A stretch of 64,000 bases of DNA from Schlegelella_A sp038231215 (GCA_038231215.1 JBBRLS010000015.1:19098-83097), one strand, 5' to 3'. Counted from the stretch's first letter, positions 1 through 8,430 are shown. The notes: a model not told the origin generated them from the letters alone. Made by a program: numbers and translations.

Positions 1-199
1 CCGTCACGACGATCGTCTGCCGGCCCACCGCAGTCAGCTCGAAGCCTTGCTTTTCCAGGAACCGGGTCGCCCCCTCCACCATCATCGCGACGGCCCGAGA
101 CTCCAATGCGATCGGCAGAGCGAGCCCGATCGCCACGGAGATGCGGGCGTCGGGGTCCGCGTCGGCGAGCGGAGTGATGCGGGCAAACGAATCGGCCAT
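1..199 (-). CDS. Hypothetical protein, N-terminal fragment (runs off window start)
   Basis: The open frame starts with ATG at 199 and runs without a stop to base 1, so only the first 66 residues are visible. They begin MADSFARITPLADADPDARI and continue into a hydrophobic stretch (SVAIGLALPIAL) and an alpha/beta-like segment ending GRQTIVVT. The start lies six bases after the stop of the 56-residue gene upstream, so the two are almost certainly co-transcribed with the Ser/Thr kinase. I do not recognise the family. The layout faintly recalls the propeptide of secreted subtilisin/sedolisin-type peptidases, but that is only an impression; the rest of the protein would decide it. Confidence 0.55.
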   Translation of the reverse strand, partial: MADSFARITPLADADPDARISVAIGLALPIALESRAVAMMVEGATRFLEKQGFELTAVGRQTIVVT

Positions 200-205
200 G
201 AACCG

Positions 206-376
206 CTAGTTGGGTTGACCAGCAGTGCCCGGCGGATGACCGATATCCCCGGCGTCGCTCGATGTCGTACCCGCCGCTTCTTTCATTGCATCCACCAACT
301 CCTGCAATTGAGTCTGGATGTCCTCAGCTTGCTTTACTAGGCTGGCCAACTTCGCTGGATCGATGGCTGTCGTCAT
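206..376 (-). CDS. Small helical protein (56 aa) downstream of the Ser/Thr kinase
   Basis: This short gene has an excellent ribosome site: AAGGAGA lies 8 bases before the ATG and overlaps the stop codon of the kinase (TGAAGGAGAGATTCCATG), so translation is probably coupled. Residues 8-34 (KLASLVKQAEDIQTQLQELV) form a charged amphipathic helix suited to coiled-coil pairing; residues 38-56 are a disordered Gly/Pro/Ser tail. No signal peptide or membrane segment is visible. It sits between the kinase and the truncated gene at the window edge in one operon. No known family is recognised; a small adaptor or partner of the kinase or of the next protein is a guess from context. Confidence 0.7.
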   Translation of the reverse strand: MTTAIDPAKLASLVKQAEDIQTQLQELVDAMKEAAGTTSSDAGDIGHPPGTAGQPN

Positions 377-388
377 GGAATCTCTCCT

Positions 389-3109
389 TCATGAAAAGTG
401 GGCAAAGACGCCCGTCGTTGACTTCTTCGCAGGCTCGCAAAGGCTGGCCACTTGTTGCATCGCCGGCGAAGCTTGTCCGAGTGCGAACTTCAGCACGGCC
501 GCAGCTTCGTCGCAAGCGAAGCGCACCTGGTCAGTTCGACCTGCCGCGCGCAGTGAAACTATGGCATTCAGGCGGAGCATGACGGTCAAGGGATGGCGCA
601 ACCCCAAGGCCTGAGCAAATCCTGCGGTTGATTCCTCGAACGCGTCTAGCGCTTCCTGATTCCGTCCCTGGCGTTGCAGTGCCAAGGCGAGCAACATTCT
701 GGCGCGAGCGGAACGTACCGGCGGCACCGCGCCCGCCAACTGCTCCGCGAGCGCCTGGTTCGCCAGCATCTCCGCGCGGGGGAATTCAGCACGCGACAGG
801 GCGATCTCGGAGAGTGTCATCAAAGCGATCGACCTATATGTGGGAGACTGATCCTTCGCTACAGCGACACGCTGCAATCCCTCGACGATCTCCGGGTGGT
901 CGCCGACCGCGCCACCCACTGCGAGCGCCTGAGCGCTGACGAACAGGCCCTCGGCCCTGCGTGACGAGGAAGTCGCCGCTGCCAACGTAGGAATCAGTTC
1001 AGAGACCAAGTCCAGCGCAGTGCTGACCCTACCTGTACGGACCAAAGACAGGATCCGGTTTCTCCGCATGATCAAGCACTCCTCGGTCTGCCCCCCGAGC
1101 CGCCGGTCGCACGCCGGAATGTAGGCTTCGAGTAGCCGATCTGCTGTCGCGTACTGACCACCCCCCAATTCCAGCTGCACTCGAGCCAAGTCGGTCTTGA
1201 CGGCTGCGCGTGGCCCGATGCGCGGACTTCGGCGCGCGCGTTCCTCGGCATCCTCGATCCGAACTAGCGCACTGGATCGGTCGCCGAGATTTGCCTCAAC
1301 TTCGCCGAGGACCTGTAGCACCTCCACGGCTTGCTCGCTGCCGGCATCCCAGGCGTCGAGCCGTTGCCCCGCCTTCAGAAGAAGTTCGCGGGCCTCTGCA
1401 AGTCGGCCCGAAGCATTGGCGATCCAAGCTCGCACCAACAGAACCTTTCCGTGCAGTTCGTCGTCCCGTGGATAGCGTTCGGCCAAGCGGGCCGCGTCCG
1501 ACAAGAGACGGATCGCACCATCAGCGTCGCCGAGAAGAAATTTGTTTTCGGCGAGATTGGCTTCGCCGTGCGCCGCCTCCTGCGTCCGCGCCTCGCCCAA
1601 GTACAACTCCACGACGCGCTTCAGCGTCGCATCCGCCGCGACGTGGTCGCCGATCGTGACCTGCATGTCGCCGATCGTCGAAAGCACTTCCGCGAGGAGC
1701 AGCGGCTGCGATACGAACATCTGCTCGGCGTTGTCGCGGCCCCGGTAGAGGATCTTTCGCGCCGTGATGTCGTTGCCTTGCGACTGGTCGGGGTCGGCGA
1801 CCCGGAACATGTCCTGCACGAAAGCGCGCGCCGTGACTGCCCGCGCCGATTCCTCGCGTGCGCGCAGCCCGAGCACGACGGCCGCGGTCGTGACCACGAG
1901 CAAGGCAAGGACCGCCGCGGAGGCCAGCGACACGCCGAGCGTGTGCCGAAGCACGAAGCGGCGGGCGCGGTAGACCGCGCTCGGCACCTGGGCCTCGACC
2001 GGCCGGCGCTCGCACCATCGCCCGAGATCCGCCCGCATCGCCTCGGCAGAGCGATAGCGGTCGGCCGGCTCCTTGCGCAACGCCTTCATGACCACGGCGT
2101 CGAGATCGTCGGTCCGCGCCCGCCCCACGCCCTCGATCGGCGCGCGGCGGCTCGGCGGCCGCGGCTCGACGCCGACGATCGCGGCGGCCAGCCGCACCGG
2201 CGTCGCATCGGCGACCTCGTAGGGACGCTCGCCGCAGATCAGCTCGTACAGCACCACGCCGGCCGAGTACACGTCGGAAGCGGTCGTGAGCGCCCTGCCC
2301 TCGATCTGCTCGGGGCTGGCGTAGATCATGGTCAGGGGGCGGCCGGTCTGGCGGGTCAGCTCGGTGTCGGCCATGCCCTCGCCGTCGCCCTCGACCAGCT
2401 TGGCGATTCCGAAGTCGAGCAGCTTCACTTCGCCCTGCTCGGTGACGAGGATGTTGGAGGGCTTGAGGTCGCGGTGGATGACCAGGTTGGCGTGCGCCTG
2501 CTCGACCGCCAGCAGCACCTGGCGGAACACCTTCACGCGCTCCTCGACGCTGAGCGTCTTGGCGTCGCACCACTCCGTGATCGGCCGGCCCTCGACGTAT
2601 TCGAGCGCCAGCCACGGCTGCCCCTCCGGCGTCACGCCGGCGTCATGCAGAGCGGCGATGTTCGGATGGTGCAGCGACGCGAGGATGTCGCGCTCGCGCT
2701 TGAATCGCTCGGCAAAGCTCTCGTGCTGGGCCCGCGACGGATGGTTGAAAAGCAGCTTGATGGCGACCTGCCGTTCGAAGGCGCCGTCGGCGCGCTCGGC
2801 GAGCCAGACCTCGGCCATGCCGCCCGAGCCGATGTGGCGGATCAGACGATAGGCGCCGAGGCGCGTGCCCTCTCGCCACTCGGACGCCACGACGGCCGGC
2901 CGCGCCTCGAGCGTCGGCAGCGCCTCGAGAAAGGCGCCGGTGGCGATGCGCGCGCGAGCGTCGAGCATGCGCTCGAGCTGCGGGAGGAGTCGGTGACTTT
3001 CCGAACGCAGTTGCGCCAGCCACGCCGACAGTGCGATGTCGTCGAGCGCATCGGCGCGCTCGTAAAGCGCGGAGAGCTCCTGCCAGTCGACGACCGAATC
3101 GCGGATCAT
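389..3109 (-). CDS. Membrane-anchored Ser/Thr protein kinase with C-terminal helical repeats
   Basis: A Hanks-type protein kinase that phosphorylates Ser/Thr on partner proteins at the cytoplasmic face of the membrane. Counting from the ATG at 3109 (906 aa), the kinase domain carries the Gly-rich loop (GSGGMAEV, about 94-101), the ATP-binding Lys of VAIK (118), the catalytic HRDLKPSN (about 212-219), the DFG Mg-binding motif (232-234) and SPEQ. One transmembrane helix follows at about 391-415. The last roughly 480 residues are Ala/Leu/Arg-rich helical repeats of TPR type, probably a periplasmic sensor. A TTG at 3136 in frame would add nine residues, but neither start has a strong ribosome site. 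The kinase lies in a minus-strand operon divergent from an ECF43-like sigma factor, the arrangement of PknT/EcfP and PknS/EcfK, so that sigma factor is the likely substrate. Confidence 0.93.
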   Translation of the reverse strand: MIRDSVVDWQELSALYERADALDDIALSAWLAQLRSESHRLLPQLERMLDARARIATGAFLEALPTLEARPAVVASEWREGTRLGAYRLIRHIGSGGMAEVWLAERADGAFERQVAIKLLFNHPSRAQHESFAERFKRERDILASLHHPNIAALHDAGVTPEGQPWLALEYVEGRPITEWCDAKTLSVEERVKVFRQVLLAVEQAHANLVIHRDLKPSNILVTEQGEVKLLDFGIAKLVEGDGEGMADTELTRQTGRPLTMIYASPEQIEGRALTTASDVYSAGVVLYELICGERPYEVADATPVRLAAAIVGVEPRPPSRRAPIEGVGRARTDDLDAVVMKALRKEPADRYRSAEAMRADLGRWCERRPVEAQVPSAVYRARRFVLRHTLGVSLASAAVLALLVVTTAAVVLGLRAREESARAVTARAFVQDMFRVADPDQSQGNDITARKILYRGRDNAEQMFVSQPLLLAEVLSTIGDMQVTIGDHVAADATLKRVVELYLGEARTQEAAHGEANLAENKFLLGDADGAIRLLSDAARLAERYPRDDELHGKVLLVRAWIANASGRLAEARELLLKAGQRLDAWDAGSEQAVEVLQVLGEVEANLGDRSSALVRIEDAEERARRSPRIGPRAAVKTDLARVQLELGGGQYATADRLLEAYIPACDRRLGGQTEECLIMRRNRILSLVRTGRVSTALDLVSELIPTLAAATSSSRRAEGLFVSAQALAVGGAVGDHPEIVEGLQRVAVAKDQSPTYRSIALMTLSEIALSRAEFPRAEMLANQALAEQLAGAVPPVRSARARMLLALALQRQGRNQEALDAFEESTAGFAQALGLRHPLTVMLRLNAIVSLRAAGRTDQVRFACDEAAAVLKFALGQASPAMQQVASLCEPAKKSTTGVFAHFS

Positions 3110-3212
3110 TGTCTCGGCGTGGGGGTGGAGGGACAAGAATAGGTGCGAGTGTCAGCCTCGGCAAGCGATCTCTTGTCGCGCGGGCCGAAGCGACTCGCGT
3201 CGAAACACGCCG

Positions 3213-3515
3213 TCAGGGCGCGGGCCAGGTCGTGGCGGGCTCGATGGGCGTCGCTTCGTCGCCGCTGTCCGTGGCGCGGATGGAGCGAAAGACCTCGGGC
3301 AAGGATCCGTCCTCGCTTCTTTCGGCGAGCGAATGCGTCGCGGTGAGCTCACGCGAGTGCGCAGGCGCCACGAGCGAACGCAACGCTGCAGCCGGACTGC
3401 CGTCGACGTTGACGGCGAGCAGGACTGCGGCAGCAGCGACAGCGAGCGCAAGCGGAAAGAGAAGCCGGCCGCGGCGCGACGAGCGCGGGGCGGCGGCGAG
3501 GGGGCGGTGGTTCAT
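3213..3515 (-). CDS. Small single-pass membrane protein (100 aa), kinase operon
   Basis: The start ATG at 3515 is preceded by a strong GAGGAG ribosome site, which separates this from the many spurious frames in this GC-rich DNA. The protein has a basic N-terminus (RSSRRGR), one hydrophobic helix at about 18-36 (LLFPLALAVAAAAVLLAV) and a polar tail of some 60 residues, so it should be anchored with the tail outside the cytoplasm. It lies between another small membrane protein and the kinase, all on one strand. I do not recognise a family. It could be a sensor subunit or an anti-sigma-like membrane partner, but there is no zinc-binding anti-sigma motif. Confidence 0.65.
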   Translation of the reverse strand: MNHRPLAAAPRSSRRGRLLFPLALAVAAAAVLLAVNVDGSPAAALRSLVAPAHSRELTATHSLAERSEDGSLPEVFRSIRATDSGDEATPIEPATTWPAP

Positions 3516-3581
3516 GAGTTCTCCTCGAAGTCATCGATGAGTACGCAAACCTCGGCCGAATCCGGACATCGCCCTCGCCGG

Positions 3582-3905
3582 CTAGCGCACCGAAGCCACC
3601 GCTCCGACCGCCAGCGTCAGGCCCCGGCTCGACGGACTGGCGACGTGGCGCATCGTGGCCGCGCTCGCCGGCTGCCCGACCCTCAGCGCTTCGACCGGCC
3701 GCCCGTGCCGCTCGGCGTAGCCCGAGCTGCCGGCGTCGTGAACACCCGCGAGGGCGAACGCGCGCTGGTCGGCCAGGGGGCCGAATACGAGGAAGGCGAA
3801 CGAGGCGATGGCCACGGCCGCGGCAACACCGGCGGCGGCGCGCGCCGGCGGCTTGGCCGGGCGGAAGGAGCGCTCGGCGGCGCTTTTGTACTCTTGCGTC
3901 TTCAT
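3582..3905 (-). CDS. Small single-pass membrane protein (107 aa), first gene of kinase operon
   Basis: This begins the minus-strand operon that faces the sigma factor gene. The ATG at 3905 follows AAGAGGAAACGAC, a good ribosome site. The protein has a charged N-terminus (MKTQEYKSAAERSFRPAKPP), a hydrophobic helix at about 24-46 (AAAGVAAAVAIASFAFLVFG) and a tail of about 60 residues that should lie in the periplasm. Its layout matches the next small gene (basic leader, one helix, polar tail), so the pair may be related or form a complex. No family is recognised. The 156 bases upstream are the only non-coding gap before the sigma factor and must hold the promoters of both transcription units. 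Confidence 0.65.
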   Translation of the reverse strand: MKTQEYKSAAERSFRPAKPPARAAAGVAAAVAIASFAFLVFGPLADQRAFALAGVHDAGSSGYAERHGRPVEALRVGQPASAATMRHVASPSSRGLTLAVGAVASVR

Positions 3906-4061
3906 GTCGTTTCCTCTTGCGGCAGATCACCGCGGACGCGCAACGAACCACCCGTTGCGTCAGGGAGGAGTACGGCTGACCAACGACGAAGCGGACGGCG
4001 AGAACGCAATGTCCAACGAAAGAGTGGACGCGCCCGGAGGTCGCGGCTACTCTCGGCGGCC

Positions 4062-4664
4062 ATGTCCACCGCGAGCGATGCGCCGCCGATCACCCGCCTG
4101 CTGCAGCTCGCGGCTGAAGGTGATCGCGCCGCGCTCGACCAGGTCTACGCGTCGCTCTATCCCGAGCTGAAGCGCGTCGCCCGGGCGCGCCTGCGCCAGC
4201 AGGGCCGCGGCGACGACATGGGCACGACGACGCTGCTGCACGAGAGCTTCATCCGCCTGGTCAATGCCGCCGAGCTTCGCCTCGTCGACCGGCGCCATTT
4301 CTTCGCCTATGCGGCGCGGACGATGCGCAACATCATCATCGACAGCGCGCGCGAGCATCTCGCCGAGCGGCGCGGCGGCGGCGTCGCCCACGAGACGCTC
4401 GGCGGCGACGCCGTCCTGCAAGTGGCCGACAAGAGCACGAGCGAGGAGCTGATCCGCGTCAGCGAAGCACTGCTCGAACTCGAAGCCGTCGATCCCGAGC
4501 TCGCCGAGCTCGTCGACATGCGCTACTTCGGCGGCTACAGCGAGACCGAGATCGCCGAGCTGCAGGGCGTCTCCGACCGCACGGTGCGGCGCCGCTGGGA
4601 CAAGGCGCGCGCCTGGCTTTACGTCGCCCTCAACGACAGTCCTGAGCCGCCGAAGCCAGGCTGA
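4062..4664 (+). CDS. ECF-type sigma factor, kinase-linked (ECF43-like, Sigma70_ECF family)
   Basis: A 200-residue alternative sigma factor with region 2 (about 10-95) and region 4 (about 135-190, including the helix-turn-helix YSETEIAELQGVSDRTVRRR). It should direct RNA polymerase to a small regulon. The decisive detail is region 2.2: where typical ECF factors have an acidic D-A-E-D before LVQE, this protein reads GTTTLLHE at 54-61, with threonines at 55-57. In ECF43 proteins such as EcfP of Vibrio parahaemolyticus, phosphorylation of a Thr here by the partner kinase supplies the missing negative charge and switches the factor on. The divergent Ser/Thr kinase fits. The ATG at 4062 was chosen because the family starts here; the open frame upstream is spurious. 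Confidence 0.93.
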   Translation: MSTASDAPPITRLLQLAAEGDRAALDQVYASLYPELKRVARARLRQQGRGDDMGTTTLLHESFIRLVNAAELRLVDRRHFFAYAARTMRNIIIDSAREHLAERRGGGVAHETLGGDAVLQVADKSTSEELIRVSEALLELEAVDPELAELVDMRYFGGYSETEIAELQGVSDRTVRRRWDKARAWLYVALNDSPEPPKPG

Positions 4665-4842
4665 GCCAGGTCTCGATCCAGCCACTCAGGACCGGATCGC
4701 CCGGCCAGCCTTCCTTTACTTCGAGACCCTGGCGCAACTCCCAGGTCGAGCCGAACCAGCCCGGTCCTTCGGGCTGGTTGCGACCCGAACGGACTGCCGC
4801 GACGGGCACGAGCGAGAGGTCTTCGGCGAGGGCGAGGGACAT
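4630..4842 (-). CDS. Small hypothetical protein (70 aa) after the ATP-grasp/transglutaminase cluster
   Basis: The ATG at 4842 is preceded by CCAGGAGCCGTC, a strong ribosome site. The protein begins MSLALAEDLSLVPVAAVRSG and has a compact, Trp-rich core (GPGWFGSTWELRQGLEV, about 26-42) that does not look like random GC-rich translation. There is no signal peptide. Its 3' end overlaps the end of the convergent sigma factor gene by 35 bases. On its own strand it is the next gene after the transglutaminase at 5000-5881, 157 bases on. Function unknown; a small peptide partner of that cluster is possible but unproven. Confidence 0.6.
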   Translation of the reverse strand: MSLALAEDLSLVPVAAVRSGRNQPEGPGWFGSTWELRQGLEVKEGWPGDPVLSGWIETWLSLASAAQDCR

Positions 4843-4999
4843 GACGGCTCCTGGATGACGGTTGCCGCCAGTGTCAGGGTCGCATCCTCGCCATACCATC
4901 CCGACGAAGGCCGGATCGCTGCGCTTTTCGACCCCCTCGTCGTGCGCCCTTGAACGGGGGAACGCTTCGACGGGGCCCGACGTCGGCTGCGGCCCCGCT

Positions 5000-5881
5000 C
5001 TATTCGGGAATGACGCTGACCTCGACTTTCATGCTCTGCCCGCGCCCGCCGAGGATGACGCCGCGCAACGGCACGACGTCGGCGAAGTCGGCGCCCCAGG
5101 CGAGGGTGATGTAGCGCCGGTCGGCGAGCGTGTCGTTGGTCGGGTCGAACTCGACCCAGCCGTGCAGCGGCGACCAGGCGGCGACCCAGGCGTGCGATGC
5201 ATCGACGCCGAGCAGACGCTCCCTTCCCGGCGGTGGGTCGGTGAGCAGGTAGCCCGATACGTAGCGCGCCGGCAGGCCGCGGCCACGCAGGCAGGCGAGC
5301 ATGACGTGCGCGAAGTCCTGGCAGACGCCGCTGCGCAGCTCGAGCACCTCGTCGACCTGCGTCGTCACGGTCGTCGCCTCGGCGTCGAACTCGAAGTCGG
5401 CGTGGATGCAATGCATCAGGTCGGCGACCGCTTCGAGCCAGTCGCGGCCGGGGCCAAAGCTCGGCGCGGCATAGGCACGCGCCGCCTCCGACCAGGGCAC
5501 CAGCGCGCTCGGTTCGCTCAGGCGCGCCGCGGCGAGGTCGTCCTGCGCCGGGTCGCGACGCACCGATTCGACCACGGCCTCCCACGCCAGCGAACCGGCC
5601 TGCGCCGCATCGGGACGCTCGGAAATCTCGACGCGCGACAGCATCAGCACGCGCAACAGCGGGTGCGGCCCGTAGACCGCGAAATGGGTGACGCCATTGC
5701 CGAAGTCATCCTCCTCGTCGCGACGCTCGTCGGTGGCGGGCTCGATGCGCAGCTCGTGCGACAGCACGTGCTGCCACGGCAACTCTCGCGGCGTCAGGTG
5801 CGCGAGCTGCCACGACTGCGAGACCGGCACGCGATACGAATAGCGCGTCTCGTGCTCGACGGTGTAGCGGTCCTTGCCCAT
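5000..5881 (-). CDS. Transglutaminase-like cysteine peptidase family protein
   Basis: A 293-residue protein with the bacterial transglutaminase N-terminal beta region (VEHETRYSYRVPVSQSWQLA) followed by the papain-like core. The catalytic triad is visible: Cys in SGVCQDFAHVML, His in VDASHAWVA and Asp in FDPTND. Such proteins cleave or transfer amide bonds, and the GxCxD and HAW signatures place it in the COG1305 group. There is no signal peptide, so it is cytoplasmic. It is the last of five genes on the minus strand, 15 bases after the ATP-grasp/alpha-E fusion, a neighbourhood seen in predicted peptide-ligation systems, where it may hydrolyse or process the ligated peptide. Confidence 0.88.
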   Translation of the reverse strand: MGKDRYTVEHETRYSYRVPVSQSWQLAHLTPRELPWQHVLSHELRIEPATDERRDEEDDFGNGVTHFAVYGPHPLLRVLMLSRVEISERPDAAQAGSLAWEAVVESVRRDPAQDDLAAARLSEPSALVPWSEAARAYAAPSFGPGRDWLEAVADLMHCIHADFEFDAEATTVTTQVDEVLELRSGVCQDFAHVMLACLRGRGLPARYVSGYLLTDPPPGRERLLGVDASHAWVAAWSPLHGWVEFDPTNDTLADRRYITLAWGADFADVVPLRGVILGGRGQSMKVEVSVIPE

Positions 5882-5896
5882 GAACGAAGCGATGGC

Positions 5897-8347
5897 TCAG
5901 GCGGCGAGCGACAGCACGCTGCGCGGCACGGCGTGCGAGAAGAACTTGATCGAGATGTCGTCCGAAATGGCGTAGGCCGCGGTCTGCAAGGCGGCCAGCG
6001 TCTTCGCAAGCGTCTCGCTCTCGGGATGCAGATCGACCGGCTCGAGCGCCCGCAAGGCAGCGTAAGCAAGCGCCAGGGTATCGCCGGTGAAGTGACCATG
6101 CGTCGCCTCGATCTTGGCGACGTATTCCGAGAGGCCCTTGGCCTGAAAGGCGAGCGAGCGCGGATTGGCGTCGTCGCGAACCAGCATGTCGAGCACCGGC
6201 AGCCATTCCGGCGCGGCGAGGTAGCGCGAGCGATAGGTGACGCTCGAGTCGGCGAGATCGAGCAGCCAGTCGAGGTCGTGATCGCGGCCTTCGTCGATCG
6301 CCACGCCGAGCGCGCTGCACATCGTCGCCAGCCGCTCGACGCGCCGGCCCATCGAGAGGAAGCGCCAGCCGATGCCGCGCGTCATGCCGTCGAGGACGAA
6401 GCCCGAGAGCGTCATCATCGCCGTCGTCGCGCGGTCGAGCCAGACCAGCGTATTCGGCAGCGACGGCTCGCGCTGGAACACCGGGTCTGCGATGACGCGG
6501 TTCAGGGTGCGCCAGTGGTCGGCCGACATGCGGTCGCGCAGGCTGAAGGCGACGCGCGAGAGCTGGCGCAGGCGCTGACTGAGCATCGCTTCGGGGTTCG
6601 TCGCGGCGCGGCGCATCTGGCGCGGCGCGTTCTTCTTTGCCGATTCGATCAGGCCGAGGTGCTCGGCCAGGACCCAGGCGGGCTGGACCGCGCCGGCGCG
6701 CGCGCCGGCATCGTCGAGAACGTGGCTCAAGGCGACGCGAAGCAGCCGTACCGAGGCATCGCAGCGCTCGCTGTAGCGGCCGAACCAGAACAGGTTCTCG
6801 GCGGCGCGCGAGGCGAGCGAGGCGTTCGAATCGACGAGCTGATCCGGCGTGACGGTCTGCGAGAGCAGCGAGAACGAGGCATTGACCGGCGCGTCGGACA
6901 GCACCCAGGTGTCCTTCGAGCGGCCGCCGCGCTGCATGGCGATGATGCGCGAGTCCTCGTCGCCGGCGACCCGCGTCAGGCCGCCGGGCATGACGCGCCA
7001 GCCGCTCGGCGTGGCGACCGCGAACACGCGCAGCCCGACGGTGCGCGCGGCAAACGCTTCGCCGCCCTTGCCTTCGAGCACCGGCGCCTGCGAGACGTGC
7101 ACCCACTCCTGCGCCACGTAGTGCTGCGGCCGCGCGTCGATCTGCTCGCGCAGCGTCTTTCGCTCGGCCTCGGACAGGTCTTCGACGACGATCGGCCGCT
7201 CGCTCGCCGAGCGTTCGAGCGGTTTGATGATGAGCCGCTCCGGGCGTTGCCACGCGTCCTCGAAGGCAGCCGGCTCGCCGAGCCACCAGGTGGCGACCGA
7301 AGGCAGCTTGAGCGGCTCGCCGAGCAGCTCGCGCGCCAGCTTGGGCAGGTAGCCGAGCAGAGCACCCGACTCCAGCACGCCCGAGCCGAGCGCGTTGGCG
7401 AGCAGCACGTTGCCGCGCCGCGCGCATTCGGTCAGGCCGGCGATGCCGAGCGCCGAGTCGGAGCGCAGCTCGAGCGGATCGCAGTAGTCGTCGTCCTGGC
7501 GACGGACGATGGCGTGGACGCGCTGCAGGCCGTCGATCGTCTTCAGCCAGACGCGGTCGTCGCGCACCGTCAGGTCGCTACCCTCGACGAGCCCGAAGCC
7601 GAGGTAGCGCGCCAGCAGCGCATGCTCGAAGTAGGTCTCGTTGTACGGGCCTGGCGTGAGCAGGACGATGCGCGCCGGGCCATCGCCGCGCGGCGCCCAG
7701 TGCAACAGGGCAGAGCGCAGTGCGTCGAAGTGGGAGGCCAGGTGTTGCACCGGCAGCTCGCGAAACATCTGTGGAAAGACGCGCGAGACGACAAGCCGGT
7801 TCTCGAGCGCGTAGCCGGCGCCCGAGGGCGCCTGCGTGCGGTCGCTCACCACCCACCAGCGCCCGTCGGGCGAGCGCGCCAGGTCGGCCGCGTATTGCAG
7901 CAGGTGCATGCCGCTCACCGGCTTCAAGCCCTGCGCCGGGCCGAGAAAGCCGCGATGGCCGAAAATCACCGGCGGCGGAATGGCGCCGCTCTTCAGCAGC
8001 GTCTGCGCGCCGTAGATGTCGCCGAGGACTCGGTTGAGCAGGTCGGCGCGCTGTTCGATGCCGGCGGCGATCGCCTCCCATTCGTCGGCCGGCAGGAGCA
8101 ACGGCAGGGGGTCGACCTCCCACGGCCGGTGCGCGCCCATGGCGTCGTCGTAGACGTTGTAGGTGATGCCCTGCTCGCGGATCTGCCGCTCGGTAAGCGA
8201 CAGCGTGTCGCTGACCTCGCGCTCGCCGCGCTCGGCCAGCGAGCGCATGAAGGCGTCCCAGTGCGGCCGCGGCTGCGCCGCGCCGGCCAGCAACTCGTCG
8301 TAGCGGTCGCCCTGGGCCGCGTAGCCGGCGAGCAGCTTGGCCAACAC
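5897..8347 (-). CDS. Fusion of circularly permuted type 2 ATP-grasp and alpha-E domain
   Basis: An 816-residue fusion. Residues 1 to about 480 match the circularly permuted ATP-grasp family (DUF404/407): NVYDD near the start, LTPGPYNETYFEHALLAR, DDDYCDPLELRSDSALG and the nucleotide-binding LIIKPL and QEWVHVSQ segments. From about 500 the alpha-E domain (DUF403) follows, with the typical SRAAENLFWFGRYSERCDAS opening. The family is predicted to form amide bonds on peptides. It repeats, as one chain, the two separate genes at 11886-14463. The GTG start at 8347 has no good ribosome site; an ATG at 8426 begins a frame (MAFRPFPRSLPPEGAP) that would join smoothly after a one-base shift in a C-run, so the true N-terminus may be broken or misassembled. 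Confidence 0.88.
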   Translation of the reverse strand: MLAKLLAGYAAQGDRYDELLAGAAQPRPHWDAFMRSLAERGEREVSDTLSLTERQIREQGITYNVYDDAMGAHRPWEVDPLPLLLPADEWEAIAAGIEQRADLLNRVLGDIYGAQTLLKSGAIPPPVIFGHRGFLGPAQGLKPVSGMHLLQYAADLARSPDGRWWVVSDRTQAPSGAGYALENRLVVSRVFPQMFRELPVQHLASHFDALRSALLHWAPRGDGPARIVLLTPGPYNETYFEHALLARYLGFGLVEGSDLTVRDDRVWLKTIDGLQRVHAIVRRQDDDYCDPLELRSDSALGIAGLTECARRGNVLLANALGSGVLESGALLGYLPKLARELLGEPLKLPSVATWWLGEPAAFEDAWQRPERLIIKPLERSASERPIVVEDLSEAERKTLREQIDARPQHYVAQEWVHVSQAPVLEGKGGEAFAARTVGLRVFAVATPSGWRVMPGGLTRVAGDEDSRIIAMQRGGRSKDTWVLSDAPVNASFSLLSQTVTPDQLVDSNASLASRAAENLFWFGRYSERCDASVRLLRVALSHVLDDAGARAGAVQPAWVLAEHLGLIESAKKNAPRQMRRAATNPEAMLSQRLRQLSRVAFSLRDRMSADHWRTLNRVIADPVFQREPSLPNTLVWLDRATTAMMTLSGFVLDGMTRGIGWRFLSMGRRVERLATMCSALGVAIDEGRDHDLDWLLDLADSSVTYRSRYLAAPEWLPVLDMLVRDDANPRSLAFQAKGLSEYVAKIEATHGHFTGDTLALAYAALRALEPVDLHPESETLAKTLAALQTAAYAISDDISIKFFSHAVPRSVLSLAA

Positions 8348-8430
8348 TTCAGCGCTGGCGCCGCGGGCCGAAAGGCGCGGGGGCGCCCTCGGGAGGCAGC
8401 GAGCGCGGGAAAGGTCGGAACGCCATCAGC

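Noticed and set aside
1331..3142. A 603-codon open frame on the plus strand opposite the kinase
   Set aside because: It mirrors the codon structure of a clear kinase gene, has no domain-like sequence and no ribosome site; long antisense frames are expected at this GC content.
3333..4061. N-terminal extension of the sigma factor frame by about 240 codons
   Set aside because: It overlaps the two small membrane protein genes on the other strand and reads as Arg-rich nonsense; the family begins at 4062.
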